NCBI GenBank assembly: GCA_959347315.1
Contig: OY365810.1
Coordinates: 29,845,385 to 29,909,384, forward strand
DNA from: Bimastos eiseni
Taxonomy: Eukaryota; Annelida; Clitellata; Crassiclitellata; Lumbricidae
Length of the DNA: 64,000 bases
Direction of reading: 5' to 3'
Below are positions 44,876-57,379 of the stretch, one piece after another (position 1 is the first letter of the stretch; each line of letters opens with the position of its first letter). The notes under the pieces are model-generated. The model made no database searches. It was not told where the DNA came from and worked only from the letters and a program-made list of their open reading frames with translations. The translations under genes and the position numbers were made by a program.

Positions 44876-45179
44876 ATCCTGACCCTGTTGAGTGTCACCG
44901 CTGTTTGGTCCGGGACTGCTTATTCGTCAGGCAATGACTGCTTATTTCGCAGCTAGCCATCACTATCCGCCATCTGCGACCCGCTGTGTAGCATCTACAG
45001 CTCTGCCCACAGAATTGAAAGTACTCTTGACAAATATACCAACGCAAACAGAAATTGCAAATAGACAAAATGTGTCAGTAATAGGATTCTACCAAGCCAG
45101 TCTTTTAGTCTCGTATACAAAGAAATCAGGATGACGCAGCTGAATGTGTGTCTAAAAAATATAAGTTTCATGTGAATAG

Positions 45180-45255
45180 TGTAATTTAAGCAAGTAAGTA
45201 AGTAAGAGTATTCTATATTAGACTACCAGCATATGCATAATAGCTTACAATTTCA
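45180..45255 (+). repeat. Second GTAA-headed repeat copy
   Basis: aagcaagtaagtaagtaaga followed by gtattctatattagactacc, a diverged copy of 44620-44690. A third, shorter copy is near 42290-42330. Confidence 0.7.
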
Positions 45256-45329
45256 AAGTGGAGTGGAATAATTTATGAAATATTCTTTACATAAAATATT
45301 GAGAAAGTAATATCATAAATTGATAATAT

Positions 45330-47233
45330 GGAAGTGCTGAGAATCCTCGGGACCGATGGCGCATCGCTCAGCGTCTTCTACACTCAAAGGATAGAAACAA
45401 CTGCTAACGATCAGACACAGAAAATCAGACTCTGTGTGCAAATTTTGCAGCATTTTTTGTTAACAAAATTATTGATCTTAATGTAAAATTGCTAGATGTG
45501 ATGCTAATTTAGTGTGGAGTGACCTGCTGCTTGACTCCAAACTCCCCGGCCCTGCCTTCGATGACATACCGCCTGTCACATTCTTTGAAGTCTTTAATCT
45601 TCTCAAAAGCATGGTTCTTAAATCATCAGCATTGGACTTCATACCTACATCACTCATCGTCTCTTGTTCTGATGTATTCTCTCACCTCATTGCACACTTG
45701 GCCAACCTATCTTTTGCTGAGGGGTGCTTTCCTTCATGCTTCAAGTCTGCTTTAGTCATGCCTTTACTTAAAAAGCCTGACCTTGACACTAGCAATTTGT
45801 CTAACTTCAGACCTATCTCCAACCTCAATAACATTTCCAAGATCCTTGAACATCTTTTTCTTAGGCGTATCAAGAGACACGTTACTTCCTCTCCCTACTT
45901 CAGTCCCTACCAGTCAGCATATCGTGAAGGCTATTCCACTGAAACTGCTCTTGTCTCTACACTGGATTACATCTTCTCATCTATTGACAAGGGTAAAGCC
46001 TGCCTCTCTGTGTGTCTTGACCTTAGTGCAGCCTTTGACACTGTAGACCACCAGTTACTCCTGGCAAGACTTGCAAAAAAGTTTGGTGTCTCTGGGACTG
46101 CCTTACACTGGTTAGCTTCATACCTGGTTGACCGCAATCAGCAGGTGGGCATTGGATCTGCTCGGTCGCAGCCCACACTTTGCACTGCTGGAGTGCCACA
46201 AGGGTCTGTCCTCGGCCCTTTATTATTTAGTCTTTACTTCCCCAATCAGTCGTATAGCTAAACACTTTGGAATTCAATTACAACAGTATGCAGATGATAA
46301 TCAGCTCCATATTGCTCTGTCACACACTGATCAGTCTGGTAAACTAAAACTGGAAGAATGCCTCTCATCCATATATGCATGGTTCTGTTTCAATGGTTTG
46401 GCCATAAACCCAGACAAGTCTGAAGCAATTGTATTTGGCTCATGTCAACGCCTGTGTTCTTTCCCTATGCTCTCTAGCATTGAACTGGCTGGCACTGCTG
46501 TGCCGCTTTCAGACTCTGTTAAAACACTTGGGGTTACCCTCGACAAGCAAGCTCACATTTCGACCTCACATAACAAGCCTTTGTAAATCTTGTTTTTACC
46601 ACATCAGGGCAATACGTCACATAAGGTCGGCTCTAACTCAAAATATGTCTGAAACTACAGCCTGCTCATTTGTCTCCTCTCGCCTCGATTATGCTAATTC
46701 ACTTTTTGTCGGTCTCTCAGACCTAGAACTCAAAAGGCTTCAACGTATCCAAAATATATTAGCTCGAGTAGTGCTACGTGTCCCACTACGAACATGCTCC
46801 TCTGCCCTACTCCACCAGCTGCATTGGCTCCCTGTTGAATTTAGAATCAAATTTAAGTTAGCTTGTTTGACCTAGAAAACCATCATCACCAGTACACCTA
46901 CCTATATTCATCCTCTACTAACTCCTTACATTCCTCCTTGTTGCTTACGATCATCAAGTACAGGTCTTTTGGTTGAACCACAATGCAGAACAGTTATGGG
47001 CTCTCGTGCATTTCATGTCTGCTCCTAGGGAATGGAATCGACTGCCACTCTCTCTTCGTAGCTCAACTTCACTTCCTTCCTTCAAAAAGTGACTCAAAAC
47101 TCACTATTTCTCTTTGGTTTTCAAGGATTTGGAAATCTAATTGCATCTTCTCCTGGCGACTGACTATCCGCGCCTCAGATTCACATTTAGGTGTGACCTT
47201 GTGCGCGTTACAAATTAAAAAATAATAATAATT
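45330..47233 (+). mobile_element. CR1/L2-like non-LTR retrotransposon, frameshifted copy
   Basis: Reverse-transcriptase domain in successive frames. Frame one (45512-46261) has SNFRPISNLNNISKILEHL, QSAYREGYSTETAL, DLSAAFDTVDHQLLL and GVPQGSVLGPLLF. A frameshift near 46240 leads to YADDNQL (46287 onward). A second near 46550 leads to a CR1-type C-terminus (CKSCFYHIRAIRHIRS, LDYANSLF, LHWLPVEFRIKFKL) and a stop at about 46875. Degenerate coding continues (SRAFHVCSPREWNRLP) to an AT-rich tail with AATAATAAT near 47225. The copy is dead: two frameshifts, internal stops and a truncated 5' end. It lies upstream of CDC23 on the opposite strand. Confidence 0.9.
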
Positions 47234-48335
47234 AAGCAAGTAGAAGTGGAGGTAGTTGGAAATGCAACGATTGGCGACATCGAACCTGCCACAGAACCAA
47301 ACGAAGAAGATATAATTTCCAGTTATTGCTATAATTAATAATCATCAGATCTGTTAAATTGCATGTAACATAATTATAAAGCTAGTTACGACGTATTATA
47401 ATGGTCTATTAAACTTAATTGCACGTGGGAATCAAAGTAATCTAGGGTCCTACTTTCTTAACCTACTCGATCTGGACATCATCGGATAGGCCGTCATTTT
47501 ATAGATGCTTCATAATTATAAAAATCCTCTGCACGTGAACACAGATTTAACTTTGTTCATCCGATTTTACTACTAATTACCGCAGTTCTAGAATTTACAA
47601 TCCAAAATGAGTCTGATTTTCCTAAGCCTTTGCACAATTGAGTCTTACGTCCTCCTATAAATATCATAATTCGTCGCATGCTAAAGCGATTCTCTACAGT
47701 TAAGCGTAGGGCATCAACTGGCTATGTTGGTTGAGGGTAGGCTGCGTCCCACGCACCTCTGCGTTAGATTTGATTGCTTCCCAATGCTGACTGATTTAAA
47801 ACCTACGGTCCGTGCACATGGACCTTAATTGGTGTGGCTTCCATTCAAAAGAGCAAGCGATAGAGAAGGATCTCACCCCATCAATCCATTGAATAGCTTA
47901 ATGAGCAGGATCTAGGCCAACATTTTATGGTCCTACACATCAATTGTTATGTTAGACAGCTGCAAAACTGATCCAAAGTGACACTAGCTCATGAAGCAGC
48001 TAAATCACTACAGATGTACAATTTTTTCACTTGAAGAGGAAAGATACATCCTACCAGACAACAATTGTGTTTGTGGATCCCTACAATCCACTATGCCTCC
48101 TCTTAAAATGGTAGCTTCAAAGCAATAGTCACTGCCTGCATTGTTAATAACAGAGTGTGAATTTAAAGATTGTAATCATTGGTAGAAACTGAGAAATTCT
48201 GAGTAATGATAAGGTCAGCATCAATGACTCAGACAGTTATAAGATGTCTATAAAACTTTGGTACGGAAACTAAACTGAACTTTAATCTTCTGAATGCATG
48301 CTGTGTTTGCAATAGGCTGACTTCATAGTGCAGCA
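47234..48335. other. Intergenic, nothing recognised
   Basis: AT-rich spacer between the LINE and a family A MITE. Confidence 0.6.
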
Positions 48336-48482
48336 CATCTGCACCAATCCCCCTCTGAGTGATGGAGGCAATCCCCCATCCCATGTGTCAGGAAGTCTAG
48401 ATATTCTCCCTAAGATTAAAAAACCATCCCCTACCTGAAATTGGAGGCATTTGCATCCGGACCTCCTATCTGGACGCCCATG
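48336..48482 (+). mobile_element. hAT-like MITE family A, 147 bp
   Basis: Core GATATTCTCCC and TGAAATTGGAGGCATTTGC shared with the 34.1- and 56.9-kb copies. Flanks GTGCAGCA / CTGCAGCA (7/8). TIRs decayed (CATCTGCACC ... GGACGCCCATG). Confidence 0.75.
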
Positions 48483-51400
48483 CTGCAGCAAGAACTGCTC
48501 TACTCTTGTTGAATCACATCTCAAAGACACAAGCACTCAAAATATAGACCTAAAGCACAGACTTGCTAAGAAACTGCTAGCAGTTGTTATTCATATTCAT
48601 CAACTATGTCGAATAATAAATATTTAATATGTATTCTTCGTCACAATAAATTGGAGCATTACAGAATAGAACAGCAGTGTTTTCCATCACACGAGTAGGC
48701 TAAAACAGCAGCAGCATAAATCAAACAATTCATATAACATAGCAGTCTGTAATGTGGTCCACATACCTCAAATGCCATCAAAAATCTGTCTTAAGCTATA
48801 AAAAAAATGCCAGAGACAGAAAAATTCAGAATGGACCTCAGTTATAACAAAGACAAGGAATGAATGACAAATTCCCATTGTTGTAAAGTGTGCTCAGCCA
48901 ATGTTTAGATAAATTAAAACTGGACACAAGATAGACATGTACAACACATATTACACCAAATGGCAATGTCATTGGGTTGAAACTCATTCTGCCATTTTAT
49001 CCAGAGGTTGGTCCTGAGTTTTGTACAAGTACAACCAGAAAAAATTATAACAGTTGGTAAGAATACACAGCACAAGGTATGGTCACACCATGTCACATTC
49101 AAATTATGATCAGACTAATTTTCCTCTGGTTAACCTCTGAAACTGTTTAAACAATAGAACTACCTAATATAAACAATATTAATAATAATCTCTAAGCCCT
49201 TGGAAAATGAAGTACCTCAGGGCAAAAAATCCAAACAATACAAAGTTCCAAAAAGCCTCTTCTTTGCTGCTGACTATTATTTCCTTCACCATCTCTGTCA
49301 CAAAAATCTCTATAAAAATATGTTCAGATGCCACAACTGCCGCCAACAGTGATGCAAGTAGCAGTTCCATAAGTTTCATTATTCTCAATTCAATTAATCT
49401 GCCAACTTTCATGGATAAATCATGAGCCATGTCACTTGCAAACAATACGTCCTGCTGTTACACTCTGCTTCAACCAAAACCTCAAGCATCTATTGATTGA
49501 CTCCAAACCAATAAATAAGCGATTACCTTATCCCTTACTAGACAGCAGTTTTACCAATACAGTATTGAAATTAAAAACATCGCAGCATATGAACATAGCT
49601 GTACAAGAAGACATCATCGATAATGCTCAGAGACACCAGTTGTACAAAATTCGAGTTCCACCACCCAACTACGATACCTGCTGCAAATATCATATTAATG
49701 GTAAACCCCTCAACTGGGTTTCACAGGGGAAAATAATTGCACATCAGCGAATCAAACATTCAGCAAGTGTTATCACCAAACATAGATTAACAAGAGTCAA
49801 CCATGGAATTTACATTCCTGATATATTGCAATGCTCAACAATGATCAGTATTTTCAATGTGCTTGTAACCATTTTACTTCAAACATCAAATGCCATGTAA
49901 TAGTCTGTTTTAATCAACAAAAACCATGAATGAAAGTCAGAATCTGTATATTATAAAGGCTTTCTTAAAAGTCTGTACAAATTTAACATTTTACACATAA
50001 ACATTTTCTTAACACTAAGCCTTTTAAAAATCAAATCCTGCTTCACAGCTTATACCAACTCATGGTCATCTGATGAGATCACTAATAATAGAGAACAAGC
50101 CACTACAATGGAAAGCTTTACAAATCCTCTGCTTTCACCGACTACTACAATGTCGACGTCAACAGCGATGGCTGGAAGAGTTTCAGTGCAGCACAGAAAC
50201 AAACCACGACTGTAAAATAGCTATGGAAGTCTTTCCAACTGCCGCAAACAACAATACGTGGTCCCATTTTCGCCTCATGAACCCCAGTAAAAAAAACTTA
50301 GAAATGCAGTGAAAGGATTACAGAATATTACCATGGAATCAGACTCACAGGATATATCAAAATAAAATCTTCATACGCAGCACTGTTTCTAGTTAATAAT
50401 TCTGAATAATATAAGCGCCAAAGCAGGAAGTTGTCCCAGAATTACTTGAGGCAACAGAAAGAACAAATTTCAACTCATCAATGCCAACAAAACAAGTTTC
50501 CAATTAGACAGTTGTTGTGAACAGCTATCAGTGACAATTCAACAATGCTTTGCCATGTATTAGCTAAGTCTATATTTACAATCGTTTCTCAGTCATTTCA
50601 GCAAAACTCTGCATCTCGCCTGCAACCTAACTTACCCGTAATTCACCTCCACACCTTGAGCAAAGCAGATTATCATCATCATCATCATCCACAGCACTAA
50701 TAATCATAACAAATGCCATCAAAAATATTTCACTTCACGGTTTATCATTCACATATTATTATTATTATTATTATTATATCTTGTTAAACAATAATAATAA
50801 CAATGCCAGCAAGGACTAGCAGTTCCAAAACATGAACCAAAAGGAAACAAGAACAATAATAATTCTTATAATTAAAAACACAAAAAATAATCATCACTTT
50901 TTTTCATGTTATTAATAATTTAATGCAAATAATCCCAAAAGCACAGGTTAAAAAAGGTACTGCTACCAAGAGCCCAATGAAAAACTGATCGACGTCATTT
51001 TAGAAAAAAACACATGAAACTCCAATCCAAGTTACTACATATCAATTAACAACAAGCAAAAAAGTTCAGATGTTTAAAACACAATACCCCTCTAAAGTCA
51101 GGTGAACAAGAGACCAAGAGTGATCGTGTTTCTGGATAAATCGATTAGTATATCCAATGTTAATTTGACTTGCTCAGCTCAGGTATACATAGAAAAAATA
51201 TATACATGTACATAATATTGTATATAAAAATATATACACACTACTGTGAGTCTATATGGGGCCTGGGTGGACGTAAGTGTAGCTAATCACCGGTATTAAT
51301 TACGAAACTCAGGCAAACCACATATAAAACAGTGCAAAATCTGGTTGCAACTACACAACTGCTTTTAAATCCATTGTATAGGAATACATAAGTAAAGAAG

Positions 51401-53828
51401 CAAGTGGTCTGCAGTGTTTAAGTCGTTAAATAAGAGCCAGAAGTAAAAAATTTCACATTATTACCAAAACCACAGAAACGTAGATGAAACTGACGTCTCA
51501 TGAGATATTCCAGTTTCTCCATCTGTGCAGTTACTCAACAGAGGAAGTAAAAGAACTCGAAACACAACAAAAACTCTGCGTGTAGCAATGCATTTGAATA
51601 TTATTCATATTAAAGGCTCTGTAATAACAACAATACTGCAACCATCTTTCTATGAAATGTTGAATAGAGAGGTACAGTATTCATAGCATTTGACATGGTC
51701 CATGGTTCTGTCTATAAAGAGCAGAGATGGGCACTATAAGTTCAGTTTCTCATCGATCAGCATTAGCTACCGAAATTCGATTGGCCAATCGATTAAAATC
51801 TAATCTACTAGTTACCAATCCTTGATTAAGAGATTGCCTAAACCTTGGAAAAGTCTACACCTCACAGATGTATGTCAAACCCACATCTCACCACCACCAA
51901 AACTCATGACAAGAAATGATGCTCCTTCACATACTTCGATTCTCACAAAGATTGCATCACAGTGCCCAGGGAAGTATAATTGACTGCATAACTAAATCTA
52001 AAAACTCATGCCCATATCAAAGCAATCGCCGGCCTGCGGACAGCAAGAGTGGACTACACACAACTTACTCAAAGTCAGTACACAATAAGTTGACAATTCA
52101 TCGTTTTTCAGGAGCAATTTAGTATTATAGTACATGACATGTAAAATTGTAAAGGCTGGTGTGGATTTGTTTGCTTTCAGCAGTGCTACATAAATGTCCA
52201 ATTACAGTAACATAGCACCTGGTAAAACCGATAATTGGTGGGCCACAAACCAAGTCTGGTGCTCCTACCACTTGAGACTACCTGAAAAATAATCCTGAAA
52301 ATAAACAAGCCCTATAGGCTCAGTGTCTATTTATTAATAATTTTGCATTCACATGCAACTTCATTTTCTCTACAAGACTTCAACACTTAGAAGAAACCAA
52401 CTCAGGTATAGTAGTCATGGCAAACGTCCGGGGGACAGTCAAATAAAGTGCCATGTTACGGGAACAGTTTTCAATCTCATATGAATTTCATATTGAAAAG
52501 GAAAATTGTGACAAAAAGATGTTACCAATAATTAATAAACCATTCAATGGTTATATCCGTGCTGTCCACGTCGCTTCAAAGTGGCCCACCCGAACTCGCT
52601 AAATTTTTGCAATTTGAGCAAATATGAAGTAAAAGATAGTCACTGGCCTACTTGCATAGCTATTCGATCGTACCTTGGTTCATCATTTGACAAAGTGAAT
52701 GAAAAACCCGGTTCTCATGACAAATCAACTTGTTTTTAAAGCTTTCAAAAATTTGAATACCTTTAATAATTTTCAATAAATCAAAGTCATTGCTTCTGAG
52801 TTTACTGGTGCAGTGTTGGTTAGATGAATAATTTCTTCGATAGCCCACGATGTCAAAACGGTTGGACAGTACTTGGTTATATCATCCAGTTTATGAAATA
52901 ACCAATAATACTCTCAAGTACTCAGTCTGAAACTCCAGTTGCATACCAGTCAACAAATCTCAATTGGTAGTCAATAGACTACGCGCTAGATTTAAATTAG
53001 GATATACGCGTTTACACGGTACACACCCTCAAGCAGTTCTGTACATGGGAAAATCATACAATCAGCTCTTGTTTAGCAAAAAACGGTATTCTATATTTCA
53101 TAAACAACATTCCTATCCCAAGGACAAGAACTCATGTCTAACAAAGACAAGCCAATAGAACAAAACCTTTGGCAAGATACAAGTAAAACACTGGACACAA
53201 AAAACTCCATTTGGTCATCTACTATCATGCACAAACACATTGTGCCAAAAATGGAATGAATTTTTAAGTAAGAACAACAATCTCGTAAACTCTGTAAATT
53301 GCTCTTTAACTTCAAAACATGCATCATAGCACCTGCACGTCACCAACACATCTTTACAACAGCTACAACATCGTAATTTACTCGAGCGTAAGCATTACTT
53401 TCCAGGCCCCATTCATCGCGACATTAAGTCAAATAATTTTAGACTCATTTTCTAGTAATTGCTTGTTTTTTCAAGTATAGCTATTTTAATTCTTTTTTAT
53501 ATACAGCCATTCCAACGCCTTTGATCGGAAATAAAGAAATGGCCGAGTTTGATTATTCTGCCTTCTAGTGCCCTAGATTTCACAGGCAATCTAAACTCAA
53601 CAAAATATAGAAAATTCACCACTTAAATGACTTGGTAACAGCAGGTTAAATAAAAGCAGGTGAGAAGCCTTCTGTCAGCTAGCATTGATTATAGGCATCA
53701 AATCAAGCCTTACAAACTAACAAGCAGCAACTTAGGTGGATTAACAGAGGCTCTCAAATGGCCACAGGATGCAGAATATTGCTTCTACGCCTCCCGGTTC
53801 ACCTGCGCACGATAAGCACTGTACATTG
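48483..53828. other. Long AT-rich intergenic / possible distal SOCS 3'UTR
   Basis: No conserved exon recognised over 5.3 kb. Has ATT runs near 50755-50780 and a possible hAT end at 51726 (cagagatgggca). A 154-codon ORF at 49436-49900 has no recognisable motif. Confidence 0.5.
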
Positions 53829-53834
53829 TTTATT
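53829..53834 (-). terminator. Candidate SOCS poly(A) signal (AATAAA)
   Basis: AATAAA on the minus strand about 80 bases after the SOCS stop codon. It is the first canonical signal downstream. SOCS 3'UTRs are often longer, so a distal site is possible. Confidence 0.35.
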
Positions 53835-53912
53835 AACAGGTGGGAAGGAATGACATCACCAGCAGCTGTGGTTCATTGTGATGGAGGGGAAATGCTTCCA
53901 GAGGCTAGTTTC

Positions 53913-55403
53913 CTAGTACTGGCTTTCTGTGAGCCAGCCCTTGACACTAACGGGCAGAGGCAGGTTCTGAATGTGGTCGACGCGGGTGTGTTGCCGAATG
54001 ATGAACCGGCAGAGGTACTGGAGGCTTCGGACGTGCGTGAATCGCGACACCGGCTTCGTCAGCTTGACAGCGTACGAATGCGACCCGGCAGAGTTGCTAC
54101 GCGAGTAATAGAAAATGCCATTGAGCGAGTCGTGAATGGCGTTCTCGATCAGGTCGACGAGCGATTGATAGCCCTCGGTCTGCGGTAGGTGATAGAAGCT
54201 GAAGTTGCCGTTGCAATACTCGATGCGCGTGTGCAGCGTGCGGTTGAATGATCGGAAGCTGAGGCTGAACAGATAGCGCTCGTCTGTGCTGTCGCGAATT
54301 AGGAATGCGCCCTCCGGCTGGTCCACCAGCTTCTCCTCTGCCTCCTCACGAGACACTGGGCCCCAGTACCATCCATAACGTGACAGTCGATTCAGTTCAC
54401 GCATAAGAGACCACTTTCCACTGATCTGCCCAGTCATAAGATTCTCCTGGACATCGAGACGTCTCAGCCGAGAGGTGCCGTTTCTGACACTGCCAGCAGA
54501 TTTGACTCTGTGGTTGTTCAAACGCTGTCCAGCTACTGGAACGGAAGCATACAAGAGATCCACTGGTAGCGTGTTGTGAATCGTGTTGCCTTCCTCATCT
54601 CTGTTGTCTTCAAAGTCTTTAGCTGCTGCCCTTACAGCAATGCCATATGCCTGGCCTGAGGGCACAGGGCATGACTCAGCAAACAGCTCTGGACTATTGT
54701 CTTTGTTTAAATGGAGAGTCCCAGAACCCACACATGCTTCGCTACATTCAACATCGTGCTCAACGCCAAGCCGGACAGATGTTCGACACTTCTGTGTCAA
54801 TGACAATGCGCCAAATTGTTCTGAGACACAGTTTTTTGTTTTGTCCATATCAAACTCTTCCGACTGCCTAGATGAGAAACCAACTGATCCAGAAACCTCC
54901 CTGGCAAGAAAATCGGCACGTGCCGCATCACCACTGGTGCCAACTGTGGAAGCCTCAGTGCTACCCATAGACCTCAAAGTTGTTGTACTCAGTGACAACG
55001 ATGGCACATCACCATTGACACTCATTTCTCGTTTATGTGGACCGTGATCCTCAACTGCTGTGTCACTTTCGCATACAACAACAACGCCATTATCTTTTAA
55101 TTCTTCTCTCACACCAGACGGAACCGAATCGCTGGTTTTATCATCAGCACTTTTGTTCGCATTACGGCTCTTCCAGGGTCTTTTAAACTTATGAAAGCTC
55201 TCGATAAGAGACCTACACTTTTTCTTGTCGCGGTTTTGCAGTCTTTTGTGACGGATCGGAGACAAGTTTTCGTCAGAGGCAGCAGACACAAGGTTCGACG
55301 ACTCTGACTTTCTTGTGCCATTCGCTAACGCATTAGTTGATTTGGAGCTCGACAAGTCTGATTTTGACGACGGTTTTCCCACAATGCGAAAAAATCGATG
55401 CAT
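53913..55403 (-). CDS. SOCS6/SOCS7-like suppressor of cytokine signalling
   Basis: A 496-codon single-exon protein of the SOCS6/7 class. Its SH2 domain docks on phosphotyrosine receptors or adaptors, and its SOCS box recruits elongin B/C and Cullin-5 for ubiquitination. Residues 1-342 are a long N-terminal extension, basic and Ser-rich near 50-85 (KKKCRSLIESFHKFKRPWK). The SH2 spans about 343-451 (YGWYWGPVSREEAE) and keeps the phosphotyrosine-binding Arg370 (FLIRDS). The SOCS box runs from about 452 to the end: BC box SLQYLCRFIIRQ and Cul5 motif LPLP (481-484). An in-frame TAG 12 bases upstream fixes the start. A strong acceptor lies 25-27 bases upstream (tttttagcag, 55429-55430), so a non-coding 5' exon is implied. 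An intronless coding region is usual for SOCS genes. SOCS6 and SOCS7 cannot be separated here. Confidence 0.96.
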   Translation of the reverse strand: MHRFFRIVGKPSSKSDLSSSKSTNALANGTRKSESSNLVSAASDENLSPIRHKRLQNRDKKKCRSLIESFHKFKRPWKSRNANKSADDKTSDSVPSGVREELKDNGVVVVCESDTAVEDHGPHKREMSVNGDVPSLSLSTTTLRSMGSTEASTVGTSGDAARADFLAREVSGSVGFSSRQSEEFDMDKTKNCVSEQFGALSLTQKCRTSVRLGVEHDVECSEACVGSGTLHLNKDNSPELFAESCPVPSGQAYGIAVRAAAKDFEDNRDEEGNTIHNTLPVDLLYASVPVAGQRLNNHRVKSAGSVRNGTSRLRRLDVQENLMTGQISGKWSLMRELNRLSRYGWYWGPVSREEAEEKLVDQPEGAFLIRDSTDERYLFSLSFRSFNRTLHTRIEYCNGNFSFYHLPQTEGYQSLVDLIENAIHDSLNGIFYYSRSNSAGSHSYAVKLTKPVSRFTHVRSLQYLCRFIIRQHTRVDHIQNLPLPVSVKGWLTESQY

Positions 55404-55430
55404 TCTGACGATCTAATGTCTCGAACCGCT

Positions 55431-56640
55431 GCTAAAAACAAAAAAAGAACTTGGCAGAAACAAAACTTTTTCTGTTGAAGAAATTCGCTTCCTGATCAGC
55501 AGCCATTTCGCTTACACAGCATTCAGATTCTACCAAATGACGTTTTCTTTGACTGTATGGCGCCTCTAGTAGTTGATTGAATTTAAAATTTGTCATTGTA
55601 CGCAACAGAATATAGAACATTTTGAGGCACTTTTAAAACGCGATATAATGTAACTACATTAAAAATTTTTGCGGTAAGCCATCATTATCAAAAACAGATT
55701 TTTAGAATTTAAATTTTCAGCCAGTGACGCTGCCTTGCCATCTGTTATGCATTTGCCAAATGTGGCATCTCATATCTAAAATATGTTCTCTGTCTCAACG
55801 AAAAATAACTGGGCGGGGTTAAAATCAAATCATGAGGATTTAGGGTCATCGTCTCTGCTGCAGAATTTCCCAAAGCAATCTGAATAGCTGTTGTTATTGA
55901 TTATCCTCTCACCTATGATATCATAATCTTCTAATTAAGAAAGTTATCAAAGATCTTTCAATTTACGCTTTACGTCATGGTTTCAATGGCTTTTGAACTC
56001 GTTTGTTATGTAAGTTTATTCTTACCTTACCCGGTGTGATACAGTAGCTGTGTCCGCTATCCAGTCCGTTGATTCGTTGACGTAGTTTAAAAGCCAGCTG
56101 CTGGTTATAAGTGCCACTGTTTACATTTGTCTTGCAGCGTTGGAAAATGTCGAAAGTAAATCTAATGCAATAGTTTTTTGTGCTACTGCTGACGAAGCCC
56201 ATACATAAGTAACGGATCCTTTAGCTAAACGCTGGAAGCCTACACAAAGAACGGGCGTCAACAATGAACCGTCGAAAACAAAGCAAGAAGAAGCCTTACA
56301 AAGGACAGCATCGAGGCCGCTGATCAATCATCGGCACACAGACAAAGACAGATGCAATTTGATAGAAATACTGGGAGCACCGCGCACGCAGGTGAACGGA
56401 TGGCAAGGGAAAACAGTCTGCTATAGTACTTCATTGAACAGCAATTGTTGACTATAGAATTATTGCCTTTGCCTATAAAGATAATAAGACCCAGGGACTT
56501 CTCTCCAGGTCGCGTCTTTATGTTTGGAAGCGACCTGGAGCTCGGCAAGTGGAATCTCTCTGTTACTCTGGGACACGTTTAAGTTGACATTGCATTATTT
56601 GCACGTGTTTAGAGGCTTGTTTACGTAAGCCCATAGGGCC
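55431..56640. other. SOCS upstream region
   Basis: Must contain or lead to a non-coding 5' exon, because a strong acceptor lies just 5' of the SOCS start. CpG-bearing sequence near 56370-56400 is a weak promoter candidate. Confidence 0.4.
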
Positions 56641-56644
56641 TAAG

Positions 56645-56840
56645 TTAGTGTGGCACGGCGGCCGATTGGTTAAAGCGGTCGGCCCGTAGCGTTCAGTGTG
56701 CGCTGAGTGAGTGGATTTGACCCTCGTCCGAGGTGTCACTGTGTAGGTACCTTGAGCAAGCCTTTCGCGCACAATAATTGCTCTGCATTACAAGATTTAC
56801 ATTGCAACTGCAGTTGCGTCGTCGAGACGTGTGTGCGCTT
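56645..56840 (+). mobile_element. tRNA-derived SINE (family S2)
   Basis: tRNA-like head with A-box-like gccgattggttaaagcgg and B-box-like ggatttgaccctc. An acceptor-stem-like pair gtggcac / gtgtcac encloses it. A body motif ccttgagcaagcc and ttgctctgcatta follows, typical of invertebrate and fish tRNA-SINEs. A second copy is at 8845-9025. Confidence 0.7.
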
Positions 56841-56886
56841 TCGTGCAAGACTTGTCTTATTAGAGCGCGTTGTACATGCCTAGTTA

Positions 56887-57049
56887 CAGGGGCGTCAGTC
56901 CCCCTTATGGGTGATGAAGGCAAACCCAGGTCCCAAGTGCCAGCAAGGCAAGATATTTCTCCCCCCCTCTGAGGCTGAGATGCAAAAACACCACCTGATA
57001 TTGGAGGCATTTGCCTCTGGACCCCGGGGCCCCTATCTGGACGTCCCTC
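56887..57049 (+). mobile_element. hAT-like MITE family A, 163 bp (best copy)
   Basis: Ends CAGGGGCGTC ... GGACGTCCCTC; flanks CCTAGTTA / CCTAGTTG (7/8). Core TGATATTGGAGGCATTTGCC. Lies just beyond a tRNA-derived SINE. Confidence 0.85.
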
Positions 57050-57379
57050 CCTAGTTGTATTGTATTGTAAGCTTACATTCCTTTCAGCACCATCAGGTCC
57101 GAAGAATGTAAATGTAATTGAAAACTGATATAGCGCCACTCGTTATCAGAGGCGCTCACTACACAACATAGTCTATACACAGGCCCTTTCAGAGGCTTGA
57201 GGAGGCCCGGGCCATGTACAAAATGTAGGTACCTCTGTTCCCTAACTTTTCGTCTGATCAAAATTACATATGGTATAGCCTATATCATCCAGGCCCTATC
57301 AGAGAGGGGCCAGTTGGCCCGAGCTTCTGCCTCAGAGGGGCCTCAAAATATTATTTACTTAGTATTTAGTGCTTCCCGT

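Larger units (their letters stand above)
44654..45329. other. Upstream of CDC23
   Basis: A GC-richer block (44720-44990) with the perfect hairpin. It may include the CDC23 promoter or may be repeat-derived, since GTAA-headed repeats flank it on both sides. Confidence 0.4.

Noticed and set aside
44665..44898. Coding exon upstream of CDC23
   Set aside because: Open minus frame has no CDC23 resemblance, and an in-frame stop separates it from the CDC23 start.
49436..49900. 154-codon plus-strand ORF in intergenic DNA
   Set aside because: No recognisable motif and no splice or Kozak support. One such ORF is expected by chance in 64 kb read in six frames.
51726..51860. hAT element starting cagagatgggca
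   Set aside because: No matching right end or 8-bp duplication found; may be a truncated copy or chance.
53769..54188. 139-codon plus-strand ORF (and another at 54583-55047)
   Set aside because: Antisense shadows of the SOCS gene.
56645..56740. A tRNA gene
   Set aside because: Box A and B are only approximate and the arms do not all pair; a SINE body follows and a second copy exists. It is a SINE head.
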